In this document: positions 50,071 through 59,804 of the stretch, piece by piece
How positions within the stretch are numbered: position 1 is the first letter of the stretch
Layout of the letters: every line of letters starts with the position of its first letter
Assembly: GCA_031555955.1 (NCBI GenBank)
Contig: JAVBTY010000009.1
Span: 74,393 to 138,392, forward strand
DNA length: 64,000 nt
Source of the DNA: Azoarcus sp031555955
GTDB lineage: Bacteria; Pseudomonadota; Gammaproteobacteria; Burkholderiales; Rhodocyclaceae
Direction of reading: 5' to 3'
Notes under the pieces: generated by a model
What the model was told of the DNA's origin: nothing
What the model saw: the letters and a program-made list of their open reading frames with translations, nothing else
The model's database searches: none
Position numbers and translations under genes: made by a program

Positions 50071-51930
50071 GTGACGTTCCGTTTGCTGATTGTGCTCGCC
50101 GCGCTGGCGGGCTGGCTGCTCCCCTCCCCGCCCGCCAATGCCGCCGATCCCATCGATCCGCAGAAAGCCTTCGCCATGAGCGCGCGCGCGGCCGGTCCCG
50201 CGACGGTGGAAGTCGTGTTCCGCATCGCAAAGGATTACTACCTTTACGGCGGCAAACTCCGTTTTGAGGCTGAACCGGCAACGGTGGCGCTGGGATCGCC
50301 CGAACGCCCGCCCGGTGAAATCCGGCAGGATGAGTTTTTCGGCGAAGTGGAAACCTACCGCGGCGAACTGCGCATCCTGCTGCCGGTAACCCCCCCCGCG
50401 GATGCGACAGCCTTCCGCCTCGCCGTAACCAGCCAGGGCTGCTGGGACGGCGGCGTGTGCTATCCGCCACTGACGCAGACGGCGGATATCAACCTTGCCG
50501 CCAGCGCCCCGCCACCCGCCGCCAGCCTGCTCGACCGCGCCCTGGGCCGCGACCCGGCCAGCGCAACCGAAAGCGCAGCACTAACCAGCAACGGTGCGCC
50601 AGCAGCGGCGGAGGCCGCGTCGGGCAACGAGAGCGAACGCATCGCGGGCCTGTTCGGCAATAGCGGGCCGTTCTGGGTGCTGGCCAGCTTTTTCGGCTTC
50701 GGCCTGCTGCTCGCGTTTACCCCCTGCACGTTCCCGATGATTCCGATCCTCTCCGGCATCATTGTCGGCCACGGCCACCGGATCTCGCGCGGGCGCGCCT
50801 TCGCCCTGTCGTTTGCCTACGTACTGGGCATGGCCGTGACTTACGCCGCCGCGGGCGTCGCCGCGGGTTTCACCGGCACCCTGTTTGCCGCCGCGCTGCA
50901 AAACGTCTGGGTGCTTTCCGCCTTCGCGCTGGTTTTCGTCGCGCTGGCGCTCGCCATGTTCGGCTTCTACGAACTGCAGCTCCCCACCGCGCTGCAAAGC
51001 CGCCTCGCCGGGGCCGCCAGCCATGAAAAAGGCGGCCACCTTGCCGGTGTTGCGGCGATGGGCGCGCTGTCCGCGCTCATCATCGGCCCCTGCGTGGCCG
51101 CGCCGCTGGCCGGAGCGCTGCTGTACATCGCCCGCACGGGCGACGCCATTCTCGGCGGTCTGGCGCTTTTCGCCATGGGGCTGGGCATGGGCGCGCCCCT
51201 GATCGCCGTGGGCGTGGCGGCCCGCACGGTGCTGCCCAAGGCCGGGCCGTGGATGGAGGGCGTCAAAAAAGCGTTCGGCGTGTTCCTGCTCGCCGCCGCC
51301 GTCTGGTTTCTCACGCCCGTGCTGCCGCCGCTGGCCGTGATGCTGACATGGGCCGCGCTGCTGCTTTTTTCCGGCATTTTTCTCCACGCCATCGACCCGC
51401 TGCCGCCGCATGCGAAAAACTGGCAGCGCTTCCTGAAAGGCGTCGGCGTGGCGTTGCTGGTGGGCGGCGTGGCGATGCTTGTCGGCGCGCTGGCGGGCTC
51501 GCGCGATCCGCTGCAGCCGCTCGCGGTGCTGCGCGCTCCGGCGGCGAACGCGGCCGGAGCGCAGGATGCGGAGCCCCGCTTCATCAGCGTTTCTTCAGTC
51601 GCGGAGCTGGATGCCCGCCTGGCGGCGGCGGACCGCCCGGCGATGCTGGATTTTTATGCCGACTGGTGCGTGTCGTGCAAGGAAATGGAGCGCGACACGT
51701 TTTCCGACCCGCAGGTTTCCCGCCGCATGGAACAAATGCTGCTACTGAAGGCCGACGTTACCGCCGGTACGGACGAGCACAGGACGCTGCTCAGACGCTT
51801 CAGCCTGTTCGGCCCGCCGGGCATCATCTTTTTCAGCCCGGGCGGCAAGGAACGCGCTGATCAGCGCGTGATCGGCTTCATGGCCGCCGAACCGTTCTCC
51901 TCCGCGCTGGACCGGGTGCTGCGCCAATAG
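50071..51930 (+). CDS. dsbD: Thiol:disulfide interchange protein DsbD
   Basis: DsbD carries electrons from cytosolic thioredoxin across the inner membrane to periplasmic disulfide isomerases and cytochrome c maturation. All three domains are present in 619 residues. The N-terminal signal and alpha domain have C124/C130 in QGCWDGGVCYPP. The eight-helix beta domain has the redox pair C219 (FTPCTFP) and C341 (IGPCVAAP). The C-terminal thioredoxin-like gamma domain has C533-x2-C536 in ADWCVSCK. The start is a GTG at 50071, 7-8 bases after a weak purine stretch, and the following residues form a normal signal peptide. Confidence 0.96.
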   Translation: MTFRLLIVLAALAGWLLPSPPANAADPIDPQKAFAMSARAAGPATVEVVFRIAKDYYLYGGKLRFEAEPATVALGSPERPPGEIRQDEFFGEVETYRGELRILLPVTPPADATAFRLAVTSQGCWDGGVCYPPLTQTADINLAASAPPPAASLLDRALGRDPASATESAALTSNGAPAAAEAASGNESERIAGLFGNSGPFWVLASFFGFGLLLAFTPCTFPMIPILSGIIVGHGHRISRGRAFALSFAYVLGMAVTYAAAGVAAGFTGTLFAAALQNVWVLSAFALVFVALALAMFGFYELQLPTALQSRLAGAASHEKGGHLAGVAAMGALSALIIGPCVAAPLAGALLYIARTGDAILGGLALFAMGLGMGAPLIAVGVAARTVLPKAGPWMEGVKKAFGVFLLAAAVWFLTPVLPPLAVMLTWAALLLFSGIFLHAIDPLPPHAKNWQRFLKGVGVALLVGGVAMLVGALAGSRDPLQPLAVLRAPAANAAGAQDAEPRFISVSSVAELDARLAAADRPAMLDFYADWCVSCKEMERDTFSDPQVSRRMEQMLLLKADVTAGTDEHRTLLRRFSLFGPPGIIFFSPGGKERADQRVIGFMAAEPFSSALDRVLRQ

Positions 51931-51955
51931 CGGCGCAGCCCCGCTGCCGCAGGAA

Positions 51956-53377
51956 TCACGCCGCCGGGGCCGCTTCCGCCAGACAGCGCGACAGACGCGC
52001 CAGCACCCGCTCGCGGCCCAGCGTTTCCAGCACGGCGTCGATGGACGGCGTCTGCGTCACGCCGAGCACGGCGACGCGCAGCGGGATCGCCACCTGCGGC
52101 ATTTTCAGGCCCTGTTCGGCCATCGTGTCCTTGATCGCCTGGTTGAGCGCGCCCTTTTCCCATGCCGCCGCCTCAAGTCGCCCGTACAGGCTCGCGAGCG
52201 CGGCGCGGGCGGCGGCGGTGAGGTGCTGTTCGACCAGTTCCCGCGCCGGAGCGGGGGCGATGCAGAACAGCGTGGCCGCATCGGCCAGCTCGTTCAGGTT
52301 TCCGCAGCGGTCCTTGTACAGCGCCACGACCTTTTCCAGCGCGGGGCCATCCCCGGCCGCAACACTGCGGCGCGCCAGCCGCCGCGCTGTTTCGGCGGCA
52401 AGCCGGGCATCATCGGCCTGCTTCATGTAATGGGCGTTGAGCCAGTTCAGTTTGGTGGTGTCGAACTGCGCCGCCGACGGGGTGATGTGGTCCAGGTCGA
52501 ACCAGGAAACAAACTGTTCACGCGAGAAAATTTCGTCGTCGCCGTGGCTCCAGCCCAGACGTCCGAGGTAGTTGATCACCGCCTCCGGCAGATAGCCTTC
52601 CTCTTCGTACTGCGTGACGCTGACCGCGCCGTGCCGCTTGGAGAGCTTCTGCCCGTCGTCGCCCAGAATCATCGACAGGTGCGCGAATACCGGCACTGGC
52701 GCGCCCAGCGCTTCGAAGATGTTGATCTGGCGGCAGGTGTTGTTGACGTGATCATCGCCGCGGATGACGTGGGTGATGCGCATGTCCCAGTCGTCGACGA
52801 CGACGCAGAAATTGTACGTGGGCGTGCCATCCGGGCGGGCGATGATGAGGTCGTCCAGCTCACTGTTGGCGAATTCGATGCGCCCCTTTACCGCATCCTC
52901 CCACGCCACGACGCCATCCACCGGGTTGCGGAAGCGCACCACCGGCTGCACGCCCGCCGGGGGCTGCGGCAGCGTTTTGCCCGGCTCGGGCCGCCAGCGG
53001 CCGTCGTAACGCGGCTTTTCTCCGCGCGCGCGCTGCGCCTCGCGCAGTTCATCGAGCTCTTCGGGCGTGGTGTAGCAAGGGTAGGCCGTGCCAGCGGCAA
53101 GCATCTGCGCCACCACTTCCCTGTAACGGTCCATGCGCCGCATCTGGTAGAACGGCCCTTCGTCCCAGCCCAGCCCCAGCCATTCCATGCTTTCGAGGAT
53201 CGCATCCACCGCCTCCTGGGTGGAGCGCGCCACGTCGGTATCCTCGATGCGCAGGACAAATGTCCCCATGTGGCGACGGGCATAGGCCCATGAAAACAGG
53301 GCGGTGCGCGCGCCCCCGATGTGCAGGAAACCGGTCGGGCTGGGAGCAAAGCGGGTACGGACGGGAGATGCGGACAT
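51956..53377 (-). CDS. gltX: Glutamyl-tRNA synthetase
   Basis: A 473-residue class I synthetase. The HIGH-type motif is PSPTGFLHIGGART (residues 12-24), and the KMSKS-type motif is KLSKRHG in DGQKLSKRHGAVSV. An anticodon-binding helical domain lies at the C-terminus. The E. coli-type zinc site is absent: only C101 (YPCYTT) remains, and the second Cys/His pair reads GRWRPEP. This is a zinc-free variant as found in many bacteria. No second gltX is in the window. The ATG at 53377 is the family start. The frame's upstream extension is spurious. Confidence 0.96.
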   Translation of the reverse strand: MSASPVRTRFAPSPTGFLHIGGARTALFSWAYARRHMGTFVLRIEDTDVARSTQEAVDAILESMEWLGLGWDEGPFYQMRRMDRYREVVAQMLAAGTAYPCYTTPEELDELREAQRARGEKPRYDGRWRPEPGKTLPQPPAGVQPVVRFRNPVDGVVAWEDAVKGRIEFANSELDDLIIARPDGTPTYNFCVVVDDWDMRITHVIRGDDHVNNTCRQINIFEALGAPVPVFAHLSMILGDDGQKLSKRHGAVSVTQYEEEGYLPEAVINYLGRLGWSHGDDEIFSREQFVSWFDLDHITPSAAQFDTTKLNWLNAHYMKQADDARLAAETARRLARRSVAAGDGPALEKVVALYKDRCGNLNELADAATLFCIAPAPARELVEQHLTAAARAALASLYGRLEAAAWEKGALNQAIKDTMAEQGLKMPQVAIPLRVAVLGVTQTPSIDAVLETLGRERVLARLSRCLAEAAPAA

Positions 53378-53535
53378 GGCCTGAAAGAATCCGGAAACGG
53401 GAACAGGGCGCGATTCTAGCCGAGCCAGCGCCGCCCGGGCCCTGCCCCACGCAAAGGCCGGATTGACATTACGCATTGTCATGTCTGCCCGAGTGGCCGA
53501 AACTGGCGGCTGGCAGTTCCACCCGGAGATATGCA

Positions 53536-55596
53536 ATGACCCCCACCTCGGTCCACGACATCCGCAATCTCACCCTTCTCGGCCACGCAGGCTGCGGGAA
53601 AACCTCGCTGCTCGAAGCCCTGCTCGCCGCTGGCGGCGAAATCACCGCACCCGGCAGCATTGAACGCGGCGACACGGTTTCCGACTACGATCCGCAGGAA
53701 AAGGCCATGGGCCATTCGCTCAACGCCGCGCTGGTCCATCTTGAGTGGGCCGGGCACTGGATCAACCTGCTCGATACGCCCGGGCTGCCCGATCTGGCCG
53801 GACGCGCGCTAGCCACCCTGCCCGCGGTGGAAACCGCCGCGATCGTCATCAGCGCGGCGGCCGGGATCGAAAGCGGCGCCCGCCGCATGATGGCCGCGGC
53901 GAAAGGCAAATGCCGCATGATCATCGTGAACAAGATCGACGCCGCCGACGCTGGCTGCGCCGCGACCATGGAGGCGATCGCCGCGGAATTCGGCCCCGAA
54001 TGCCTTCCGATCAACCTGCCCGCGCCCGACGGCTCACGTGTGATTGACTGCTTCTTTTCCCCGGATGCCCGTGCGGAATCCGCTTTCTCCAGCGTCACCG
54101 CCGCGCACGACGCCATCGTCGACCAGGTCGTCGAACTGGATGAGGCGCTCATGGCCGCCTATCTCGAACAGGGCGAATCGATCACGCCGGAACAGCTGCA
54201 CGATCCCTTCGAGCGCGCCCTGCGCGAAGGCCACCTGGTGCCGGTCTGTTTCGTCTCCGCCCGCACCGGCGCGGGCGTGCGCGAACTGCTCGACATCCTT
54301 GGCCGGCTCATGCCCGACCCGACCGAAGGCAACCCGCCCGCCTTCCTCAAGGGCGAAGGCCCGCTGGCGAAACCGGTCACGGTCAGCCCCGATCCAAAAC
54401 TGCACGCCATCGCCCACGTTTTCCAGATCAGCAACGACCCCTACCGCGGCAAACTCGCGCTGTTCCGCATCCATCAGGGCAGCATCACCCCAGGCACGCC
54501 GCTTTTCATCGGCGACGGGCGCAAACCGTTCAAGGCCGCCCACCTGCTGCGCATGCAGGGGAAAAACGCAGTCGAAACCTCATGCGCCGTACCGGGCGAT
54601 CTCTGCGCCGTAGGGCGCGTGGATGATCTCCACCGTGACGCGGTGCTGCACGATTCCCACGACGAGGACGCCTTCCACGTCCAGCCTCCGCCCTATCCGC
54701 AACCGGTGTACGGCCTCGCCCTGATCGCCCGCAAACCGGCGGACGAGCAGAAGCTTTCCGAAGCGCTCGCCCGCCTGGGCGACGAAGACCCCTGCCTGGC
54801 CATCAGCTTCGACCCCCGCAGCCGTCACACGGTAGTCTACGGCCTGGGCGAACAGCACCTGAAAATCGTGCTGGAACAGCTCGCCCTGCGCTGGAACCTG
54901 CAGCTCGACACCGCCACCCCCGCCATTCCCTACCGCGAAACCATCGCCAGCCCCGGCGAAGCGCGCTACCGCCACAAAAAACAGAGCGGCGGCGCAGGCC
55001 AGTTCGGTGAAGTGGCGCTGCGCGTCGAACCCCTGGCGCGCGGCGCGGGGCTGGAACTGGCCGACGAGGTGCGCGGCGGCGCCATTCCCACCCACTTCAT
55101 GCCCGCGGTGGAAAAAGGCGTGCGCCAGGCGCTGGCTGATGGCGCGCTGGCCGGTTTCCCCATCGACGACCTGCGCGTCGTGGTCGTCGACGGCAAGCAC
55201 CACGCCGTCGACTCAAACGAAATTTCCTTCGTCACCGCCGCCCGCCACGCACTCGTTGAAGCCGTGCTCGCCGCCCAGCCGGTTGTGCTCGAACCGCTTG
55301 TCGACGTCACGGTAAAGATCGCCGACGACCGTTTCGGCGAAGTCAGCGCCGAACTGGCCACCCGCCGCGGCCGCCTTACCGCCACGGAAAACCCCGCATC
55401 GGGGTGGACGCTGATTTCCGCCCGGGTGCCGCTGGCCGAAATGGAAGGGTTCGAAATCCGGCTCAAGGCCATCTGCGCCGGCGAAAGCGAATTCGTGCTC
55501 GACCACAGCGGCTACGAACCCGCGCCCGCCGAAATCCAGAGCCAGCTCACGCGCGCGTTCAGTAACGGCGAAAATGGCGCCCGCAACGGCCATTGA
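53536..55596 (+). CDS. Elongation factor G-like GTPase (FusA2 type)
   Basis: A 686-residue EF-G paralogue. G1 is G16-HAGCGKT23, G3 is LLDTPGLPDL and G4 is IVNKIDAAD. EF-G domains II-V follow, including HKKQSGGAGQFGEV of domain IV. The EF-G switch I signature (xERGITI) is replaced by DYDPQEKAMGHSLNAAL, which is characteristic of EF-G-like proteins rather than the translational EF-G. These proteins are conserved in many bacteria without a firmly assigned role. The ATG at 53536 has cggagat at 7 bases. It diverges from gltX and is followed by the DUF4212 gene after 78 bases. Confidence 0.9.
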   Translation: MTPTSVHDIRNLTLLGHAGCGKTSLLEALLAAGGEITAPGSIERGDTVSDYDPQEKAMGHSLNAALVHLEWAGHWINLLDTPGLPDLAGRALATLPAVETAAIVISAAAGIESGARRMMAAAKGKCRMIIVNKIDAADAGCAATMEAIAAEFGPECLPINLPAPDGSRVIDCFFSPDARAESAFSSVTAAHDAIVDQVVELDEALMAAYLEQGESITPEQLHDPFERALREGHLVPVCFVSARTGAGVRELLDILGRLMPDPTEGNPPAFLKGEGPLAKPVTVSPDPKLHAIAHVFQISNDPYRGKLALFRIHQGSITPGTPLFIGDGRKPFKAAHLLRMQGKNAVETSCAVPGDLCAVGRVDDLHRDAVLHDSHDEDAFHVQPPPYPQPVYGLALIARKPADEQKLSEALARLGDEDPCLAISFDPRSRHTVVYGLGEQHLKIVLEQLALRWNLQLDTATPAIPYRETIASPGEARYRHKKQSGGAGQFGEVALRVEPLARGAGLELADEVRGGAIPTHFMPAVEKGVRQALADGALAGFPIDDLRVVVVDGKHHAVDSNEISFVTAARHALVEAVLAAQPVVLEPLVDVTVKIADDRFGEVSAELATRRGRLTATENPASGWTLISARVPLAEMEGFEIRLKAICAGESEFVLDHSGYEPAPAEIQSQLTRAFSNGENGARNGH

Positions 55597-55674
55597 CCCC
55601 TGCTCCCCGAACGGTCTCCCCGCCTCCGCGCGGCGGCGGGGAGCGTTACCGCGTTTTTCTCCGGGCAATGCACC

Positions 55675-55935
55675 ATGAAACTCACCCGCCGCCACCGCGC
55701 CTACTGGCGATACAACGTCACACTGACCCTCGGACTGCTCGCCATCTGGTTCCTCGCCACCTTTCTCGCCGGTTACTACGCCATCGAACTCAACTCCGTC
55801 TCCTTTTTCGGCTTCCCGCTCGGTTTTTACTTTTTCGCCCAGGGCGCTCCGATCATTTACCTCGTCCTCATCGGCATCTATGTCCGGGCGATCAACCGCC
55901 TCGACCGCCGCCATGGCGTCGACGAGCGCGCCTGA
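55675..55935 (+). CDS. DUF4212 membrane protein, without adjacent symporter
   Basis: An 86-residue protein with two membrane helices (TLGLLAIWFLATFLAGYYA and FYFFAQGAPIIYLVLIGIYV) and the family pattern FPLGFYFFAQGAPIIYL, ending RLDRRHGV. DUF4212 proteins normally sit directly before a sodium:solute symporter of the acetate/ActP type and act as its small subunit. Here the next gene is an unrelated DUF748 protein and no symporter occurs in the window, so this copy appears isolated. Confidence 0.88.
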   Translation: MKLTRRHRAYWRYNVTLTLGLLAIWFLATFLAGYYAIELNSVSFFGFPLGFYFFAQGAPIIYLVLIGIYVRAINRLDRRHGVDERA

Positions 55936-56114
55936 ATACAGGCACGGCTTTGAGGCCAGGCTGCAACACCGATAAAATCACTGTTTGGGCAGCATGGATT
56001 CCACAGCCATGAACGCACGGAACGCCATCCGGAATCAGCCTGCCAGCCGTTTGATCCCAACCTTCCCTCCGAGGAAGCGGAAAGCCGTCGCCATCGACCT
56101 TGTGGAGCGCGTGA

Positions 56115-59100
56115 ATGTCTGACTCATCCCCCGTTCTGGCCTCGCCAGCCCGCCAGCAACGGCTTTTCCGCTTTGCAAAATGGGCAATCGGCGCGCTTCT
56201 CGTGTTCGCCATCCTGGGTTTTGGCGTCGCGCCGCCTGTCGCGCGCCATTACGGGGAACAGATTCTGGGCGAGAAACTGGGCAGGGCGGTTTCGGTGGAG
56301 CGGATCGGATTCAACCCCTTTACGCTCACCGCCGAGGCGCAGGGCGTGCGGATCATGGAAGCCGACGGCCAGCAGGAGGCGTTCGGCGTCGATCTGCTGC
56401 GGGCCAATCTGGAACTGGAATCGCTCATCCGCGGCGGCCCGGTGCTGCGCGAACTCTCCATTGCCGGGCCGCGCCTGGTACTGGTGAATGAAGGCGACGG
56501 GCGTTACAACTGGAGCGATGTAATCGAGCGTTTTCCGGCTGGCCCGGACGATGAAAAGCCCATGAGCTTTTCCGTCGGCAACATCCAGCTCAGCAATGGC
56601 CGGATCGTGGTGGAGGACAAACCGAAGGGGCGCCATCACGAAGTCGCGGATCTGGCGCTGGGCATTCCGTTTGTTTCCAATCTTCCGGTCAAGGTAGACG
56701 TTTTTGTCGAACCTTCGCTATCGGCGAAAATCAATGGCGATGTGCTGCAGCTCACCGGGCGGACCAAGCCCTTCGGCGAAACGCGGGAAACCATTCTGGA
56801 TATTGCGCTGAAGGATTTCGAACTGGCTCCGTGGCTGGTGTATCTCCCGTTTGAACCGGCATTTTCCCTGCCCTCCGGACGGCTGACGACCAATCTTGAA
56901 GTCGGTTTTTCCCAGACAGAAGGGCCATCGCCAGCCGTCACGCTGAAAGGGCCGATCCAGATCAGTGACCTTGCGGTGCAGGATAAAAACGGGCAGCCCG
57001 CCCTGGCGGTGGGCGAGCTTGATCTTGAACTGGGCGATGTGCAGCCGCTGGCGAACAAATGGCACTTTTCCCGCCTGCGCCTGATCCGCCCGGAAGTGGA
57101 TCTGGTCCGCCTTGCGGACGGGGGGCTCAACCTGCTGAAGCTGCTGCCCGGAGCGGAGGGCGCGGCAGGGAAAAAAGCGCCGCCAGCGAAAAAGGCCGCA
57201 CAGAAAAATACGCAAAAAGACGCACAGACCACCCAGCCCGCCCCGGCGCAGACCCCACCGCCCGATTTTCTGCTGGCGCAGGCGCGCATCCGCGAAGGCG
57301 TGCTCCGCTACCGCGACGCCAGCCTGGCGAAACCCTTCCAGGCCAAGGCCGAGGCGATCACGCTTGATCTGCGCGATCTCGCCAACACGGGCGACATGCC
57401 CGCCGAAATCCGTCTGGATTACACCCTCGAAGGCGGCGGAAAATTCACCCATGAGGACAAACTGCGCCTGACGCCGCACCTGCAGGCGGAAGGCTCCGCC
57501 AGCGTCGAGCAGCTCGACCTGGGCCGTTTCGCGCCCTATTTCGCCGCAGCCTTGCCCAGCGGCGAACTCAGAAGCGGCCAGGCCGATGTTTCCCTGCACT
57601 ACCGCCTGGCGCTGGGCGAAGGAGAGCCCCAGCTTGAGATAACGGCGGAAAAACTTGCGCTGCGCGACTTCACCCTCGCCCTTGCGGGGGCGAAGGAAGC
57701 GGCCATCCGCGTGCCGGAAACAGCGGTGCGCGAGGCCCGTTTCAGCCTGCATGAACGTACGGTGCGTATCGCCGAAGTGGGCGTGACCGGAGCCGCGCTG
57801 GCGTCCGTGCGCTCGCAGGACGGCCATTTCGATCTGGAAGCCCTTGCAGGCGCGCCCTCCGGCGATACCGGCGCCTCCGCCCCCTGGTCGGTGAATGTGG
57901 GCAAGCTCACGCTTGCCGGCGCCTCGGCGCGCATCGAAGACCGCAAGACGGAAAAGCCGCTGGTGTTCAACGCGGACAACATCGCCTTTAGCGCCGAGAA
58001 CCTGTCGACGGACAAAGGCTCCGCCGCACAGGTCGCGCTCAATTCCCGCATCAACCGCAAAGGCAAGCTCGATGCGCGGGGAACAGTCCAGCTCGAACCG
58101 CTCAGGCTGGGGCTGGAAGTCGATGTGGACGGCATCGACCTGCCGCAGATCCAGCCCTACGCGCTGGAGCTGGCGAAAATCTCCATTTCGCGCGGCACCC
58201 TGGGGGCGAAAGGCGCGCTCGAACTGGCGCAGGAAGAAAACGCCCCGCTCCAGGGGCGCTTCCGCGGCAATCTGGATGTTGCGAATTTCGCCTCGGTCGA
58301 CAAGCTGAATTCCACCGATTTCGTGCGCTGGCGCACCTTCGGGCTGGCAGGCGTCGATCTGCAGCTGGAGCCTTTTTCGCTTGGCATCGACACCGTTACG
58401 CTGGCCGATTTCCGCACCCGGCTGATCCTGAACGATCAGGGACGGCTGAACCTGCGCGAAATCGGCCCGGACACGCAGGCCGTCCCCTCCGCGCAGGCCG
58501 AAAGCGCACCCGCCGCGGCGGATACGCCCGCCGAAATGCCGCCGATACGCATCGGCGCCATCCGCTTCAAAAACGGCAACATCGCCTTCAGCGACCGCTT
58601 CATCCGCCCCAACTACGACGCCAACCTCACCGGCATGAACGGCACCCTGTCCGGGCTGTCTTCCGACCCCTCCACCATCGCCAGGCTCGATCTGGAAGGC
58701 AAGGTCGCCAATGCCGCGCCGGTGTCGATCAAGGGAGAATTCAACCCGTTCCGCCAGGACCGCTACCTCGACATCGTCATGGCGGTGAAGGATTTTGAAC
58801 TCACCGACCTTTCCAGCTACGCGGGCAAATATGTCGGCTACGGCATCCAGAAAGGCAAGCTCTCGGCCGATCTCAACTACAAGATCGAGAACCGCCATCT
58901 GACCGCCGAAAACCGCGTTTTCCTCAACCAGCTCACCTTCGGCGAAAAGGTCGACAGCCCGGACGCGGTCAATCTTCCCGTGCAGCTCGCGGTCTCGCTG
59001 CTCAAGAACAGCCGTGGCGAGATCACGCTCAACCTGCCCGTCAGCGGCACGCTGGATGATCCCCAGTTCAGCATTTTCGGCCTTGTCGTCGAAGCGCTGG

Positions 59101-59744
59101 TCAACCTCATCGGCAAGGCGGTCACCGCGCCGTTCGGGCTGCTCGGCGCGGTCTTCGAGGGCGGGCAGGAAATGTCGTTCGTAGATTTCGCGCCGGGTAT
59201 CAGCCGCGTGGGCGACGAGCAGGCCGAAAAAATGGATGCGCTGGCCAGGGCGCTCAAGGACCGCCCGGGGTTGCATCTGGAAATAACCGGCCACGCCGAC
59301 CCGGCCTCCGACATCGACGGGCTCAAGCGCGCCCAGCTCGACAGGCAGATCCGCGCGGCCAAGCGCAAAAACCTGCGCGAACAGGACGGGGAAAGCCGGG
59401 AAAGCGGCAAAGAACTTCCGCCCGCCAGACAGATCGAAATCAGCGAGGCCGAATACGCCACGCTGCTCGAACAGATTTACGACGATGCCGATTTCGAAAA
59501 ACCGCGCAATTTCTTCGGGCTGACCAAGGATGTGCCGGTTGCCGAAATGGAAACGCGCATGCTGGAGCACATCACCGTCGACGACGAGGCGTTCCGCGCG
59601 CTCGCGCAGAAACGGGCGCAGGCGGCCCGGCAGTGGCTGCTGGAAAAAGGCCAGGTGCCGTCGGAGCAGATTTTCCTGCTTCCACCGGCGGTCGGCGCGG
59701 CGCCGGAAGGAGAAGGCCGCCGCGTCCTGTTTTCACTGCGTTAG
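56115..59744 (+). CDS. DUF748 domain AsmA-like envelope protein
   Basis: A 1209-residue protein with one N-terminal membrane segment (about residues 26-45, WAIGALLVFAILGFGVAPPV). A long periplasmic part is rich in repeated beta strands. It contains typical DUF748 blocks such as GFNPFTLTAEAQGVRIMEADG, SFSVGNIQLSNGRIVVEDKP and SVGNIQ/GAIRFKNGNIAFSDRFI. A low-complexity Lys/Ala/Gln linker lies at about 350-385. The last about 200 residues contain an OmpA-like stretch (LHLEITGHADPASDIDGLKRAQLDRQI and ARQWLLEKGQVPSEQIFLLP). The AsmA clan suggests an envelope lipid role, and the OmpA-like tail suggests peptidoglycan contact. Both are inference. Confidence 0.88.
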   Translation: MSDSSPVLASPARQQRLFRFAKWAIGALLVFAILGFGVAPPVARHYGEQILGEKLGRAVSVERIGFNPFTLTAEAQGVRIMEADGQQEAFGVDLLRANLELESLIRGGPVLRELSIAGPRLVLVNEGDGRYNWSDVIERFPAGPDDEKPMSFSVGNIQLSNGRIVVEDKPKGRHHEVADLALGIPFVSNLPVKVDVFVEPSLSAKINGDVLQLTGRTKPFGETRETILDIALKDFELAPWLVYLPFEPAFSLPSGRLTTNLEVGFSQTEGPSPAVTLKGPIQISDLAVQDKNGQPALAVGELDLELGDVQPLANKWHFSRLRLIRPEVDLVRLADGGLNLLKLLPGAEGAAGKKAPPAKKAAQKNTQKDAQTTQPAPAQTPPPDFLLAQARIREGVLRYRDASLAKPFQAKAEAITLDLRDLANTGDMPAEIRLDYTLEGGGKFTHEDKLRLTPHLQAEGSASVEQLDLGRFAPYFAAALPSGELRSGQADVSLHYRLALGEGEPQLEITAEKLALRDFTLALAGAKEAAIRVPETAVREARFSLHERTVRIAEVGVTGAALASVRSQDGHFDLEALAGAPSGDTGASAPWSVNVGKLTLAGASARIEDRKTEKPLVFNADNIAFSAENLSTDKGSAAQVALNSRINRKGKLDARGTVQLEPLRLGLEVDVDGIDLPQIQPYALELAKISISRGTLGAKGALELAQEENAPLQGRFRGNLDVANFASVDKLNSTDFVRWRTFGLAGVDLQLEPFSLGIDTVTLADFRTRLILNDQGRLNLREIGPDTQAVPSAQAESAPAAADTPAEMPPIRIGAIRFKNGNIAFSDRFIRPNYDANLTGMNGTLSGLSSDPSTIARLDLEGKVANAAPVSIKGEFNPFRQDRYLDIVMAVKDFELTDLSSYAGKYVGYGIQKGKLSADLNYKIENRHLTAENRVFLNQLTFGEKVDSPDAVNLPVQLAVSLLKNSRGEITLNLPVSGTLDDPQFSIFGLVVEALVNLIGKAVTAPFGLLGAVFEGGQEMSFVDFAPGISRVGDEQAEKMDALARALKDRPGLHLEITGHADPASDIDGLKRAQLDRQIRAAKRKNLREQDGESRESGKELPPARQIEISEAEYATLLEQIYDDADFEKPRNFFGLTKDVPVAEMETRMLEHITVDDEAFRALAQKRAQAARQWLLEKGQVPSEQIFLLPPAVGAAPEGEGRRVLFSLR

Positions 59745-59804
59745 CGCGGGCACGGCTTCCGGCCGTTACGCGCCGCAGCGGCGTTACGGCAGGAGGCCAT
59801 CAAC

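Noticed and set aside
53487..53520. Stretch resembling the D-arm of a Leu/Ser tRNA (gcccgagtggccgaaactgg)
   Set aside because: No anticodon arm, T-arm or acceptor pairing follows, and it lies in the short gap before the EF-G-like gene. Taken as chance similarity.
56718..59570. 950-codon minus-strand frame opposite the DUF748 gene
   Set aside because: The plus frame has a membrane anchor and DUF748 blocks. The opposite frame shows only Gly/Gln/Arg-rich sequence.
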